Part shown: positions 8,775 to 18,416 of the stretch, piece by piece
Numbering within the stretch: position 1 is the stretch's first letter
Layout: each line of letters starts with the position of its first letter
Source of the DNA: Maribacter algicola
GTDB lineage: Bacteria > Bacteroidota > Bacteroidia > Flavobacteriales > Flavobacteriaceae
Direction of reading: 5' to 3'
DNA length: 64,000 nt
NCBI RefSeq assembly: GCF_003933245.1
Contig: NZ_QUSX01000002.1
Location: forward strand, 124,001-188,000
The notes under the pieces: model-generated
The model's input: only the letters and a program-made list of their open reading frames with translations
What the model was told of the DNA's origin: nothing
The model's database searches: none
Program-made: the position numbers and the translations under genes

Positions 8775-9395
8775 ATGAAAACTCAGGATTTAAAATTTAT
8801 TATTGTAGAAAAAAACGAACATGAACATGTTAGCTATCTAAACTATCTAAAAGGAGTGGATGGTTTTCAACTTATGGGCATTTATACCTCCGCCAGCAAG
8901 GCCCTTAAGGATTTCAATAGAACCAGGCCCCATATCGTTTTAACGGAGGTCGATTTGCATGAGACCAATGGTTTGGATACCATTAAGCTATATCGGAAAA
9001 AAGACTGGAACGTAAAGGTGGTGATGATCAGTGAAAACAATGACTTCGAACTTATTAAAAAGAGTTTCAAAAAAGGAGCAAATGGCTATTTGACCAAACC
9101 CATGTCCGCAGATAAGTTTAGCCATGCACTGACCAGCGTCAGGGAGGAAGGAGCAACCATCAGTAACGACATCGTTAAACAGGTTGTGTCCAATTTCAAT
9201 AGGAAATCCTATAGTTTCTTTTCGGAAAGAGAGAATCAAATCGTAGACTATTTATGCAATGGGGCAACCTATAAAATGATAGCTGACAAACTATTTGTTA
9301 CTACCAGTGCCGTCAATTTTCACATTCAGAATATCTATCTAAAGTTGGACGTAAATTCAAAGTCCGAAGCGTTGAGCAAGCTTGAAAGTCTATAA
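8775..9395 (+). CDS. LuxR/NarL-type response regulator with atypical receiver
   Basis: 206 aa from the ATG at 8775, which gives a normal receiver start (MKTQDLKFIIVEKNE). Residues 1-120 have a receiver fold with S86 at the beta-4 hydroxyl position and K108 conserved in TKP. The phospho-acceptor position in the beta-3 motif IVLTEVDL is E58 instead of Asp, and the beta-1 acidic pair is replaced by E-K. Residues 145-205 form a GerE/LuxR helix-turn-helix (FSERENQIVDYL, TTSAVNFHIQNIYLKL). It probably binds DNA without classical aspartyl phosphorylation. D60 two residues on is a less likely acceptor. It is an orphan with no kinase next to it. Confidence 0.85.
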   Translation: MKTQDLKFIIVEKNEHEHVSYLNYLKGVDGFQLMGIYTSASKALKDFNRTRPHIVLTEVDLHETNGLDTIKLYRKKDWNVKVVMISENNDFELIKKSFKKGANGYLTKPMSADKFSHALTSVREEGATISNDIVKQVVSNFNRKSYSFFSERENQIVDYLCNGATYKMIADKLFVTTSAVNFHIQNIYLKLDVNSKSEALSKLESL

Positions 9396-9415
9396 TACCT
9401 ACTTATGCTTTGGGT

Positions 9416-9461
9416 AAAGGTCCTTGGAAACAAATCTGGTTTCCTTGGGCCTTTTTCTTTA
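9416..9461 (+). terminator. Terminator after the LuxR-type regulator
   Basis: Interrupted stem AAAGGtCCttGGAAAC / GTTTCCttGGgCCTTT with a 7-base loop (AAATCTG), followed by a T-rich tract. It begins 20 bases after the stop codon. Confidence 0.8.
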
Positions 9462-9480
9462 CGAAAAGGGTTTCGATAAA

Positions 9481-9499
9481 TTTTCGTAATTCACGAAAA
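9481..9499. promoter_or_regulatory. Inverted repeat upstream of xylB, candidate operator
   Basis: TTTTCGT-AATTC-ACGAAAA, two 7-bp arms around 5 bases, about 160 bases before xylB. A LacI-family gene lies downstream of xylA, so this could be its operator. No second copy was found near xylR to support it. Confidence 0.25.
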
Positions 9500-9570
9500 A
9501 ATGTAAATATCTAAAAATCAAACTCATAATATTATAAAATGTTGGATTTTCATGGTTTTTAATTGATGTA

Positions 9571-9599
9571 TTGTTAACTAAACTTCCTCCCTATATTCT
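9571..9599 (+). promoter_or_regulatory. Candidate xylBA promoter
   Basis: TTG at 9571 and TATATTCT at 9592-9599 approximate the Bacteroidota -33 (TTG) and -7 (TAnnTTTG) elements, separated by 18 bases. About 60 bases of leader would precede xylB. Confidence 0.3.
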
Positions 9600-9659
9600 T
9601 TAAGAAGCTAACTTATAGTACTTTTAGGAGACAAAAATCATGTAAAGCACTGTCTGCAT

Positions 9660-11147
9660 ATGTACTATTTAGGTTTGGATATTGGTAGTTCCTCAATAAA
9701 GATTGCATTGGTCGAAACTGACACTGGCAAAAGTGTAGGCGTTGTCCAGGAACCAGAGACCGAGATGTCCATGCTGGCAATAAAAAATGGGTGGGCAGAG
9801 CAAAATCCGGAAGATTGGTGGGGCCATGCCTGCCTTGGTATCAAAAGACTGATCAAAACCCACGATATTTCTTCGGAAGAAATTATCGGGATTGGTATTT
9901 CTTATCAAATGCACGGGTTGGTGGTTGTGGACGCGGACAACAAAGTACTGCGCAATTCCATTATCTGGTGCGATAGCCGGGCTGTACCAATCGGTCAGAA
10001 AGCTTTTGAAGTGATAGGCGAGGAAAAATGTTCGGAATATCTATTGAACTCTCCTTCTAATTTTACGGCCAGTAAGCTTAAATGGGTAAAGGACAATGAA
10101 CCTGATATCTTTTCGAAAATCCATAAGTTCATGTTACCTGGGGATTATATAGCCATGCGGTTTTCAGGAAAAATAAATACGACGGTATCCGGACTTTCAG
10201 AAGGTATTTTTTGGGACTTTAAGAAAAAGGAAATAGCTTCTTTTTTAATGGACTATTACGGCTTAGATGCCAGTTTGGTACCTGATATTGTGGAGACTTT
10301 CGGTATACAATCACGCGTTGATGCAAAAGGGGCGTCTGAAAGTGGTTTACAAGTTGGGACTCCAATATTATATAGAGCTGGGGACCAACCCAACAATGCC
10401 TTGTCCTTAAATGTCTTTAATCCGGGCGAAGTAGCCGCTACCGGCGGTACATCCGGTGTGGTATATGCCGTTACCAATAGTCTTTCTGTCAAAGAAAGTG
10501 CCAGGGTGAATAATTTCGCGCACGTAAATTATAGTCCCGGAAACGACTCCAGGATAGGAAAGCTCCTTTGTATCAATGGCTCTGGGATTCAGTACCGATG
10601 GTTGCTTAATAATCTGGATGTAGCGTCCTATGACGAAATGAACAAATTAGCCGAAGAAGTTCCTGTAGGCTCTGATGGTGTGGTAATCATACCTTTTGGA
10701 AACGGTGCGGAACGGATGCTTAACAATCAGGAAGTTGGTACGAGGCTGTTGAACATTAACTTGAACAATCATGGCAAGGGGCATCTATGCAGGGCAGCCT
10801 TGGAAGGCATTGCCTTTTCATTTGTATACGGGATGGAAATTATGGAATCCGACGGTATAGAGGTCAATGTGATGCGGGCAGGAAACGACAACCTTTTTAG
10901 GTCAAAGATTTTTTCGGAAACCGTGGCCACACTAATTGGATATGATATTGAAATTTATAATACCACGGGTGCCATAGGAGCGGCCAGGGCAGGACTTTTA
11001 AAGGATGGCGATTATGAGGTTTTTGGAAAAGCTATCATAGAAAACGATTATATAATGACATTTAAGCCTTTAAGAAATAAGGCAGAATACCAAAGGGCGT
11101 ATCAGCTTTGGAAGAAGGAATTGGAAATAACAATAAACTACATATAA
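9660..11147 (+). CDS. xylB: Xylulokinase
   Basis: FGGY-family sugar kinase, 495 aa, the usual length for xylulokinase. It phosphorylates D-xylulose for entry into the pentose phosphate pathway. The N-terminal phosphate-binding loop [11 protein letters not shown] (4-14), the substrate-contact stretch QMHGLV (83-88) and the catalytic Asp D242 in RAGDQ are visible. The C-terminal half carries the ATPase motif [10 protein letters not shown] near 256. It is followed after 10 bases by xylose isomerase, and that pairing decides the substrate among FGGY kinases. Confidence 0.94.
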   Translation: MYYLGLDIGSSSIKIALVETDTGKSVGVVQEPETEMSMLAIKNGWAEQNPEDWWGHACLGIKRLIKTHDISSEEIIGIGISYQMHGLVVVDADNKVLRNSIIWCDSRAVPIGQKAFEVIGEEKCSEYLLNSPSNFTASKLKWVKDNEPDIFSKIHKFMLPGDYIAMRFSGKINTTVSGLSEGIFWDFKKKEIASFLMDYYGLDASLVPDIVETFGIQSRVDAKGASESGLQVGTPILYRAGDQPNNALSLNVFNPGEVAATGGTSGVVYAVTNSLSVKESARVNNFAHVNYSPGNDSRIGKLLCINGSGIQYRWLLNNLDVASYDEMNKLAEEVPVGSDGVVIIPFGNGAERMLNNQEVGTRLLNINLNNHGKGHLCRAALEGIAFSFVYGMEIMESDGIEVNVMRAGNDNLFRSKIFSETVATLIGYDIEIYNTTGAIGAARAGLLKDGDYEVFGKAIIENDYIMTFKPLRNKAEYQRAYQLWKKELEITINYI

Positions 11148-11157
11148 ATCAGTAATA

Positions 11158-12474
11158 ATGGCAGAAAAAGTATATTTCAAAGGAATTGATGCAATTAAAT
11201 TTGAAGGCAAGGATTCAGATAACCCTTTGGCGTTCAAATATTATAATCCTGAGCAAGTGGTGGCGGGAAAAACCATGCGAGAACATTTTAAATTTGCCAT
11301 AGCCTATTGGCATACCTTCTGCGGCCAAGGGTCCGATCCATTTGGTCCGGGAACACAGAATTTTGAATGGGACCAATCTTCCGACCCTGTTCAGGCGGCA
11401 AAGGACAAGGCAGATGCGGCCTTTGAGTTTTTTGAGAAAATCGGTTTTGACTATTTCTGTTTTCATGATTTTGATCTTATTCAGGAGGGTCCCACTTTTT
11501 TGGAGTCGGAAAAAAGATTGAATACCATTGTAGACTACATTAAGGAAAAGCAGAAGGCTAGCGGCAAAAAATTACTATGGGGAACGGCAAACTGTTTCTC
11601 CAATCCGCGCTATATGAATGGTGCGGCGACCAACCCTGAATTTAATGTAGTGGCAAGGGCAGGTGCGCAAATAAAAATGGCTTTGGACGCTACCATGGAA
11701 CTAAATGGTGAAAACTACGTATTCTGGGGCGGTAGGGAAGGTTATATGTCGCTTTTGAATTCCGATATGGGCCGCGAATTGGACCATATGGGACAATTCT
11801 TGACTATGTGCAGGGATTACGCCCGTGGGAAAGGATTTAAAGGGAATTTCTTTATAGAACCGAAACCGATGGAGCCCATGAAGCATCAATATGACTTTGA
11901 TTCCGCAACTGCTATTGGTTTCCTGCGTGAATATGGATTGGAAAAGGATTTCAAGATCAATATCGAGGTAAACCACGCGACTTTGGCGCAGCATACCTTC
12001 CAACATGAATTGGCGGTTGCCGGAAAAGCCGGAATGTTGGGTAGTTTGGATGCAAACCGTGGCGATTATCAAAACGGATGGGATACGGACCAGTTTCCAA
12101 ACAATATCCTAGAAACTACCGAGGCCATGTTGGTATTCTTGGAAGCAGGAGGCCTTCAAGGTGGCGGTATAAATTTTGACGCCAAGATCAGACGAAATTC
12201 TACGGATTTGGAAGATATATTCCTTGCCCATATTGGTGGGGCAGATACTTTTGCAAGAGCCCTTATTACAGCCGATAAAATAATAACCTCCTCTGCGTAC
12301 TCAAGCTTGAGAAAAAAGAGGTACAGTTCCTTCGATTCAGGAAAAGGGAAGGATTTTGAGAACGGTAAATTGGACCTGAACGATTTGTATGCCATTGCCA
12401 AGGAGAACGGAGAATTACCTTTAATAAGCGGAAAGCAGGAGCTGTTTGAAAATATTATCAATCAGTATATATAA
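11158..12474 (+). CDS. xylA: Xylose isomerase
   Basis: Converts D-xylose to D-xylulose with two divalent metals in a TIM barrel. 438 aa matches the class II (E. coli-like) enzymes. Catalytic H103 and D106 are in [15 protein letters not shown] (near 190), FIEPKP (near 232), the metal-binding segment [16 protein letters not shown] (near 268) and [18 protein letters not shown] (near 297) are typical. It is second in the xylBA operon, 10 bases after xylB, and is followed by a terminator. Confidence 0.97.
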   Translation: MAEKVYFKGIDAIKFEGKDSDNPLAFKYYNPEQVVAGKTMREHFKFAIAYWHTFCGQGSDPFGPGTQNFEWDQSSDPVQAAKDKADAAFEFFEKIGFDYFCFHDFDLIQEGPTFLESEKRLNTIVDYIKEKQKASGKKLLWGTANCFSNPRYMNGAATNPEFNVVARAGAQIKMALDATMELNGENYVFWGGREGYMSLLNSDMGRELDHMGQFLTMCRDYARGKGFKGNFFIEPKPMEPMKHQYDFDSATAIGFLREYGLEKDFKINIEVNHATLAQHTFQHELAVAGKAGMLGSLDANRGDYQNGWDTDQFPNNILETTEAMLVFLEAGGLQGGGINFDAKIRRNSTDLEDIFLAHIGGADTFARALITADKIITSSAYSSLRKKRYSSFDSGKGKDFENGKLDLNDLYAIAKENGELPLISGKQELFENIINQYI

Positions 12475-12496
12475 TTCAAGGAATTTTTAATTTAAG

Positions 12497-12525
12497 AAGG
12501 TCTTGATATTCTTCAAGACCTTTTT
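12497..12525 (+). terminator. Terminator of xylBA
   Basis: GGTCTTGA (12499-12506) and TCAAGACC (12513-12520) form an 8-bp stem, extended by A/T pairs, with a 6-base loop and five T residues. It starts 22 bases after the xylA stop. Confidence 0.88.
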
Positions 12526-12630
12526 AGTTTAATGTAAATTAACTCGGGGCAAGCACGCGAGACATTGAAAGATACATTTATTTAAATTTCTACGTATGCG
12601 TTTGAGCATCCAAATCTCGATTATCGAGCA

Positions 12631-13647
12631 ATGAAGAAGATCACCCTTAAGGACATAGCGCTTTATTTTGATGTTTCTATATCTACGGTATCCAAGGCTG
12701 TAAATGATAGTCATGAGATAAGTAGGGAGCTAAAGCAACGCATTCAGGAGTATGCCAAGGCCCATCATTATAAACCGAACAAACTTGCCCTGAATCTTCT
12801 AAATAGGAGCACCAAGACCATTGGGGTCATCGTTCCCAATATTTTGAACTATTTTTTTGTTCAGGTTTTATACGGGATAGAAAAGGTTGCCAATGAAAAC
12901 GGCTATAATATCATCAGTTGTATAAGTGATGAATCTTATGAGAAGGAGTCCAAAACCCTAGAGTTCTTGGACTCAGGTACCGTGGACGGATTGATTATTT
13001 CTTTGGCCGAGGAAACCCAGGTAAAGGAACGGATGGAAGGGCTGCGGGAAATCACGGAGAGTCAGATTCCATTGGTGTTGTTCGATAGGGTTTCCGATCT
13101 AATTGAGTGTGACAAGGTAATCGTAGATGATTTTGAAGCTGGGTATAAAACGACCAAATTTTTTTTCAATTTAGGATGTAGGAACGTTGCTTTTGTATCC
13201 CCAATTGGTAAATCGAGTGTTGGTAAACTACGGTTGTCTGGTTATAAGAAGGCCCTGGAAGAAGCCGGAATACCTTTTGATGAAAAGTTGGTAGTCAACT
13301 TTACCCCAAAAGATGACCTAGACCTACTCATGTCCTTTCTTTTGAACTATAAATCCATAGACGGAATCTTGGGATTGGACGAAATCACGGCGGTGAAAAT
13401 TCTGCATATCGTAAAATCCCGGGGCTATAATGTACCCAAGGATGTTTCCATAGTTGGTTTCACGAACGGACAACTATCACAATACGTAACGCCATCACTG
13501 ACCATGGTGAGTCAGCATGGGAAATTCATAGGGGAAAAGGCCGCGGAATTATTAATAAAACGCATCCAAAACCCCGATAGACCTTTCGAGACCAAAGTGG
13601 TAAAAACGAGCCTTTTGGTAAGGGACTCCACAAAAAAGTTGCAATAG
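12631..13647 (+). CDS. LacI-family transcriptional regulator, probable xylose regulator
   Basis: 338 aa. The N-terminal LacI helix-turn-helix (ITLKDIALYFDVSISTVSKA, 4-23) and hinge helix (LALNLLNRSTKTIGVIVPN, near 51) are followed by a periplasmic-binding-protein-like effector domain (about 62-335). The C-terminal region has the usual dimerisation features (VSIVGFTNGQLSQYVTPSLTMV). It has its own promoter region after the xylBA terminator. Position next to xylBA suggests it senses a pentose or xylo-oligosaccharide. The effector is inference. Its stop codon directly abuts the stop codon of the convergent oxidoreductase with no base between. Confidence 0.9.
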   Translation: MKKITLKDIALYFDVSISTVSKAVNDSHEISRELKQRIQEYAKAHHYKPNKLALNLLNRSTKTIGVIVPNILNYFFVQVLYGIEKVANENGYNIISCISDESYEKESKTLEFLDSGTVDGLIISLAEETQVKERMEGLREITESQIPLVLFDRVSDLIECDKVIVDDFEAGYKTTKFFFNLGCRNVAFVSPIGKSSVGKLRLSGYKKALEEAGIPFDEKLVVNFTPKDDLDLLMSFLLNYKSIDGILGLDEITAVKILHIVKSRGYNVPKDVSIVGFTNGQLSQYVTPSLTMVSQHGKFIGEKAAELLIKRIQNPDRPFETKVVKTSLLVRDSTKKLQ

Positions 13648-15027
13648 CTATACCGTATCTGGATGTGGATGCTTCCATTGACCTCTATAAGCGCGCTGCA
13701 ATTTATCGGTCGCCTCTTGGTCGTCAACAACAGACATGCTGCTTGGGTCATAAATCAATGGTCTACCTAAATCCATGGATAGGTTTGCCAAAATGCAACT
13801 TGCAGTGGAAATATGACCTTCCTCAATGTCGGCAACAGGTCTGGTTCCATTGGCAATAGCTTCTAAAAAGTTGATCATATGCCGTCTTGTGGCGGGTGCT
13901 GCATTTAATTCATTATCCTTTTCAACCAAATCTTCTGGATACTTTTCTTTTTCATACAATACATCAAAATGCACGGGTTCACCTTCTTTTCCATAGGGGA
14001 TAAAATCGGCCTTCATGGTACTTCCTTTTAAAACACCTTTTTCCCCATAAATGATAAAGGCCCAAGGGTATTCCGGATCCGCAGGATTTCCCCAACTTCG
14101 ATGTTGCCATATGCAGTTTATGCCATCATATTCAAAAACGGCGGTCTGGGTGTCTGATATGTTCGACTTTCCATCTTTTTGTACATAAATACCTCCTTCG
14201 GAACTAATTCGTTTGGGCCAGCCCAAATCCAACATCCATCGCACGGTATCCAGCATGTGCACGCACATATCGCCCATAATCCCGTTTCCATATTCCCTAA
14301 AGGTTCTCCACCATCTTCTGTGCGGAATTCCATCATAAGGTCGCCATGGTGCAGGTCCCGTCCACATTTCATAATCCAAAAAATCCGGCACAGGTTGTAC
14401 GGGAGGGTTTCCATTGGCCCGCATGTGATAATAACAGCACATTTCAACATGGCCTATTTTTCCCAATAGTTCTTTATCCACAATTTGTTTCTTGGCATCT
14501 ATCAAATGTGGTGTGCTTTTTCGTTGGGTGCCAACCTGTACTACTTTGTTATATTTTCTCGCAGCGGCCACCATAGCTTCTCCCTCAATGACATCCACAC
14601 TTATTGGTTTTTGAACATAGACATGTGCACCCGCCTTGAGGGCATCAATGCACATTAGGGCATGCCAGTGGTCAGGAGTTCCAATCAGTACAATATCCAG
14701 TTTTTCCTTTTTTAGCATTTCCCTGTAATCAGAGTATAACTTTGGGACTTTTCCGTTTTTTTGCCTTTGCGAAACCAATTCTCCAACTTCGTTTAGAAAA
14801 TTGGAATCTACATCACATAGGGAAACAACTTCTACGTTGGCGACCTGTATGAGTTTGAACAAATCACTGGTACCGTACCAACCAGTTCCAATGAGGGCCA
14901 CTTTTTTTGGTTTTTCATCGGCAAAGAATTCAAAACCATAACTACCCATGGATGTCAGAAGGAGGGAAGCGGCTGAAGCACTTTTGATAAAATTTCTTCT
15001 CGCTAAAAACTGTTTATCGGTATTCAT
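13648..15027 (-). CDS. Exported Gfo/Idh/MocA-family oxidoreductase
   Basis: 459 aa. A Tat-type signal begins the protein (ARRNFIKSASAASLLLTS, 9-26). An NAD(P)-binding Rossmann domain follows (VALIGTGWYG near 43; VYVQKPISVD near 136 carries the conserved Lys-Pro). The C-terminal alpha/beta domain is GFO_IDH_MocA type. Such exported members of the family act on glycosides in the periplasm, often with tightly bound cofactor. The neighbouring esterase, GMC dehydrogenase and sugar isomerases support a role in sugar or 3-keto-sugar conversion. Substrate unknown. It is transcribed divergently from the esterase gene. Confidence 0.88.
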   Translation of the reverse strand: MNTDKQFLARRNFIKSASAASLLLTSMGSYGFEFFADEKPKKVALIGTGWYGTSDLFKLIQVANVEVVSLCDVDSNFLNEVGELVSQRQKNGKVPKLYSDYREMLKKEKLDIVLIGTPDHWHALMCIDALKAGAHVYVQKPISVDVIEGEAMVAAARKYNKVVQVGTQRKSTPHLIDAKKQIVDKELLGKIGHVEMCCYYHMRANGNPPVQPVPDFLDYEMWTGPAPWRPYDGIPHRRWWRTFREYGNGIMGDMCVHMLDTVRWMLDLGWPKRISSEGGIYVQKDGKSNISDTQTAVFEYDGINCIWQHRSWGNPADPEYPWAFIIYGEKGVLKGSTMKADFIPYGKEGEPVHFDVLYEKEKYPEDLVEKDNELNAAPATRRHMINFLEAIANGTRPVADIEEGHISTASCILANLSMDLGRPLIYDPSSMSVVDDQEATDKLQRAYRGQWKHPHPDTV

Positions 15028-15171
15028 AATTAGTCGCTTAATAGTATTATGGAGTGAAAAAGTTTTTCGTAAGTTATCAGTTTAAACTTATAATTTGAAG
15101 CAAGTCCGTATAAAATTAATCTTTACATTATTAAATATTTATATTTGATTCGTTTAAATTAACAATTCATC

Positions 15172-16548
15172 ATGAGGCGACTGTTTTTAATATTTTTTAT
15201 ATGTTGTGTTTCCGTTGTCAAGGCTGATATAACCCTTCCCAACATATTCTCTAGCAACATGGTCTTGCAAAGGGAATCTTCCGTTGACCTTTTTGGATGG
15301 GCTAATCCCGGGGAAGAATTTACCATTACTACCGGATGGGACAAAAAGGAACATTCCATAAAAACACCTATTACCGGAAAATGGAAATTATCCGTGGAAA
15401 CGCTTGGTGCAGGAGGACCTTTTAGTATTCAATTTAAAGGAGGTTCCAACGAGATTCTTTTAGAGAATGTTCTAATTGGTGAAGTATGGCTATGTTCCGG
15501 GCAATCCAACATGGAATGGAGCGCCAATAGCGGTTTGGATAATAAAGAGGAAGCGATAGCCAATTCAGATAAACCAACAATTAGGCTATTTACCGTAGAA
15601 AAGAGAACGGCCGAGTATCCCCAAGATGATTTGGACGGGACGTGGCAGGTTTGTTCACCCGAAACCATGCCCGATTTCAGTGCCGTAGCTTATTTCTTTG
15701 CCGAACGCCTACAAGAGGAAATGGAGGTGCCCATTGGCTTGATAGACTCCTCTTGGGGAGCTTCCTGTGCCGAAGTCTGGACACCGGAGGAGGAGTTCGT
15801 TAAGAACCCGGCCCTACAAGAGTCCTACGGACTTATAAAGCCTAACCCTTGGGTCCCCATTGAAAAGTCGATTCTGTACAACGCCATGATTGCACCCTTA
15901 ACGGACTTCAAAATAAGCGGTACACTTTGGTACCAAGGGGAATCCAATACGGCCAATGCCGAAACCTATGAAAACACCTTTGGCACGCTTATAAATTCTT
16001 GGCGAGATAAGTGGGGGTATGATTTTCCATTCTATTATGTGCAAATAGCTCCTTATAAGTATGGCAGGGAATATGAAGGCGGCATCGTTCGGGATCAACA
16101 AAGAAGGATCTTGTCACTTCCCAACACGGGTATGGCCATGACCAGTGATATTTGTACCGTGGACGATATTCATCCTAGAAATAAAAAGGATGTGGGTATC
16201 CGTTTGGCAAACATTGCCCTTAAACAACATTACAACGCTTTGGATACAACTGTCTATGGACCTGTGTTCGATAAGGCCGAAGCGATGGCAGATAAGGTAA
16301 TGGTTCATTTTTTACATAATGAAGGGCTTACCGTAAAAGGAAAAAACCTGGAGCATTTCGAGGTATTGTCTCAGGATGGAATCTGGTATCCGGCAAAAGC
16401 GAAAATCAAGAATGGCATTGTAACGGTACAAGCAAAAGAGGTAAAGGAGCCAAAAAGGGTTCGATATGCTTATGGAAGCACGGAAATCGCCAATCTGTTC
16501 AATGCCCAAGGTTTGCCCGCTTCTACTTTTATAAGCACGGAGTTGTAA
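15172..16548 (+). CDS. Sialate O-acetylesterase-like (SASA/SGNH) carbohydrate esterase
   Basis: 458 aa with a signal peptide (1-18). A small beta domain (20-105) precedes an SGNH hydrolase domain. The nucleophile S112 is in the block LCSGQSNMEW. A second block GTLWYQGESN follows, and the Asp-His segment DDIHPRNKKDVG near 325 supplies the rest of the triad. SASA-family enzymes remove O-acetyl groups from sialic acids or, in several Bacteroidota, from plant or algal polysaccharides such as xylan. Proximity to the xylose operon favours acetylated xylan over sialic acid, and no sialic-acid genes are present. Likely periplasmic. Confidence 0.85.
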   Translation: MRRLFLIFFICCVSVVKADITLPNIFSSNMVLQRESSVDLFGWANPGEEFTITTGWDKKEHSIKTPITGKWKLSVETLGAGGPFSIQFKGGSNEILLENVLIGEVWLCSGQSNMEWSANSGLDNKEEAIANSDKPTIRLFTVEKRTAEYPQDDLDGTWQVCSPETMPDFSAVAYFFAERLQEEMEVPIGLIDSSWGASCAEVWTPEEEFVKNPALQESYGLIKPNPWVPIEKSILYNAMIAPLTDFKISGTLWYQGESNTANAETYENTFGTLINSWRDKWGYDFPFYYVQIAPYKYGREYEGGIVRDQQRRILSLPNTGMAMTSDICTVDDIHPRNKKDVGIRLANIALKQHYNALDTTVYGPVFDKAEAMADKVMVHFLHNEGLTVKGKNLEHFEVLSQDGIWYPAKAKIKNGIVTVQAKEVKEPKRVRYAYGSTEIANLFNAQGLPASTFISTEL

Positions 16549-16690
16549 TCCCAATTTAATAGTATTCCCAAGATTTTATGAATTAGGGTTAAAAACATCA
16601 GGATTCATGAATTTATACCTCCAATCCGTTAAATCGGCCATTAGATTTTGAATTATTCTTTAAATTGTACCATAAACCAAATACCAAGTT

Positions 16691-18412
16691 ATGCAGATAA
16701 AAGAATCCTCCGAAGTGTATGATGTAATTATTGTAGGCTCAGGGGCCGGTGGTGGAATGGCCACCAAACAGTTAGCGGATGCAGGATTGAATGTAGCCGT
16801 TGTAGAAGCGGGTCCGTTTTTTGACCCCGCTGATCCAAAAACCATGACCCAATTAAAATGGCCATACGATTCGCCAAGAAGAGGGGCCGGTACGGATAGG
16901 GCCTTTGGTGAATGGGACCAGTCTTGGGGCGATTGGGAAGTTGAGGGCGAACCATATACCCATGAAGAAGGTACTGAATTTAAATGGTGGCGCGCTAGAA
17001 TGCTTGGTGGGCGTACCAACCACTGGGGGCGTATTTCGCTTCGGTTTGGACCAAAGGATTTTAAGGGAAAATCCAGAGATGGTCTTGGGGATGATTGGCC
17101 CATAGGTTATGAGGACATTAAACCTTATTACGATAAATTGGATAAGTTGATCGGGGTTTTTGGAACCAAGGAAGGTAGGGAGAACGATCCTGATGGGTTT
17201 TTCCTTCCACCTCCTAAACCAAGATTACACGAATTATTCTACATAAATGGAGCCAAGAAAACCGGTATTCCTGTAATTCCCGGAAGACTTTCCATGTTGA
17301 CCAAAAGAATCAACAACGAAAGGGGCGTATGCTTCTATTGTGGCCAATGTGGTCGCTCCTGTCAGGTTTATGCCGATTTCTCCGCAGGAAGTTGCCTCAT
17401 CTTTCCGGCTCAAAAAAATGGAGGCAAGGTAAAACTCTTTGTCAATTGTATGGTGCGCGAAGTGACTACCAATGAGGAGGGCAAAGCGACGGGTGTTTCT
17501 TACATCAATAAGGAAGATAGAAAGGAATACAAATTAAAAGGTCGGGTGGTCGTTTTAGGGGCGTCTGCATGTAGTTCTGCGCGGATACTTCTTAATTCCA
17601 AAAGCAAACAACATCCCAATGGATTGGGCAATAGTAGTGATGTAGTGGGTAGGTATTTGCACGATTCCACCGGTGCTAGTGCTGCAGGTGTGATTCCTGG
17701 TTTATTGAACCGAAAGGTCTCCTACAATGAAGATGGCGTGGGAGGTATGCACGTTTATTCTCCATGGTGGGGAGACAATTCCAAACTGGATTTCCCAAGA
17801 GGATATCACATAGAGGTCTGGGGAGGTATGGGCCAACCCAATTACGGTTTCGGCTTTGATCCCAACGGCATGAATAAGTTTTTTGGTCTAAAGGTGGGAG
17901 GATATGGTGATAGTTTACGGGACGATGTGAAGAAATATTATGGATCGGTCATTGGCTTTGGAGGCCGCGGTGAGGCTATTGCCTTTAGGGAAAACCGATG
18001 CGAAATAGACCCCACCACCGTGGATAAATATGGTATTCCCGTACTGAAGTTCAATTATAAGCACTCACAGTATGAAATCAATCAAGCCAAGCACATGCAG
18101 GACACTTTTGAGGAGCTTATCCATAATATGGGCGGTATTCCGTTGAGTGAAAAACCTGGTAAGGACCAAAACTATGGACTCTTGGCGCCCGGTCAGATTA
18201 TACATGAGGTGGGAACTACCCGTATGGGAGATGACCCAAAAACTTCGGTCACTAATAAATTCCAACAATTGCATGACTGTGATAATGTTTTCATTGTGGA
18301 TGCAGGGCCGTTCGTTTCGCAAGCGGACAAAAACTGTACCTGGACCATTATGGCCTTATCTTGGAGGGCATCGGACTATATCATTGATCAATTGAAGAAA
18401 CAAAATATTTAA
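16691..18412 (+). CDS. GMC-family sugar dehydrogenase, FAD subunit with Cys cluster
   Basis: Glucose-methanol-choline oxidoreductase, 573 aa. The dinucleotide-binding motif is VGSGAGGG (15-22), and the C-terminal FAD/active-site segments are HEVGTTRMGDD (near 500) and DAGPFVSQADKNCTW (near 538). Unlike classical GMC enzymes it carries C214-xx-C217-xx-C220-xxx-C224, a spacing suited to an Fe-S cluster. Cluster-bearing GMC subunits of FAD-dependent sugar dehydrogenases are known. It has no signal peptide of its own. The next gene, 4 bases on, encodes the gluconate-2-dehydrogenase subunit-3-like partner with an export signal, so it is probably exported by hitch-hiking. Expected to oxidise a sugar or glycoside, possibly at C3. 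No cytochrome subunit is encoded nearby. Confidence 0.88.
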   Translation: MQIKESSEVYDVIIVGSGAGGGMATKQLADAGLNVAVVEAGPFFDPADPKTMTQLKWPYDSPRRGAGTDRAFGEWDQSWGDWEVEGEPYTHEEGTEFKWWRARMLGGRTNHWGRISLRFGPKDFKGKSRDGLGDDWPIGYEDIKPYYDKLDKLIGVFGTKEGRENDPDGFFLPPPKPRLHELFYINGAKKTGIPVIPGRLSMLTKRINNERGVCFYCGQCGRSCQVYADFSAGSCLIFPAQKNGGKVKLFVNCMVREVTTNEEGKATGVSYINKEDRKEYKLKGRVVVLGASACSSARILLNSKSKQHPNGLGNSSDVVGRYLHDSTGASAAGVIPGLLNRKVSYNEDGVGGMHVYSPWWGDNSKLDFPRGYHIEVWGGMGQPNYGFGFDPNGMNKFFGLKVGGYGDSLRDDVKKYYGSVIGFGGRGEAIAFRENRCEIDPTTVDKYGIPVLKFNYKHSQYEINQAKHMQDTFEELIHNMGGIPLSEKPGKDQNYGLLAPGQIIHEVGTTRMGDDPKTSVTNKFQQLHDCDNVFIVDAGPFVSQADKNCTWTIMALSWRASDYIIDQLKKQNI

Positions 18413-18416
18413 GAAT

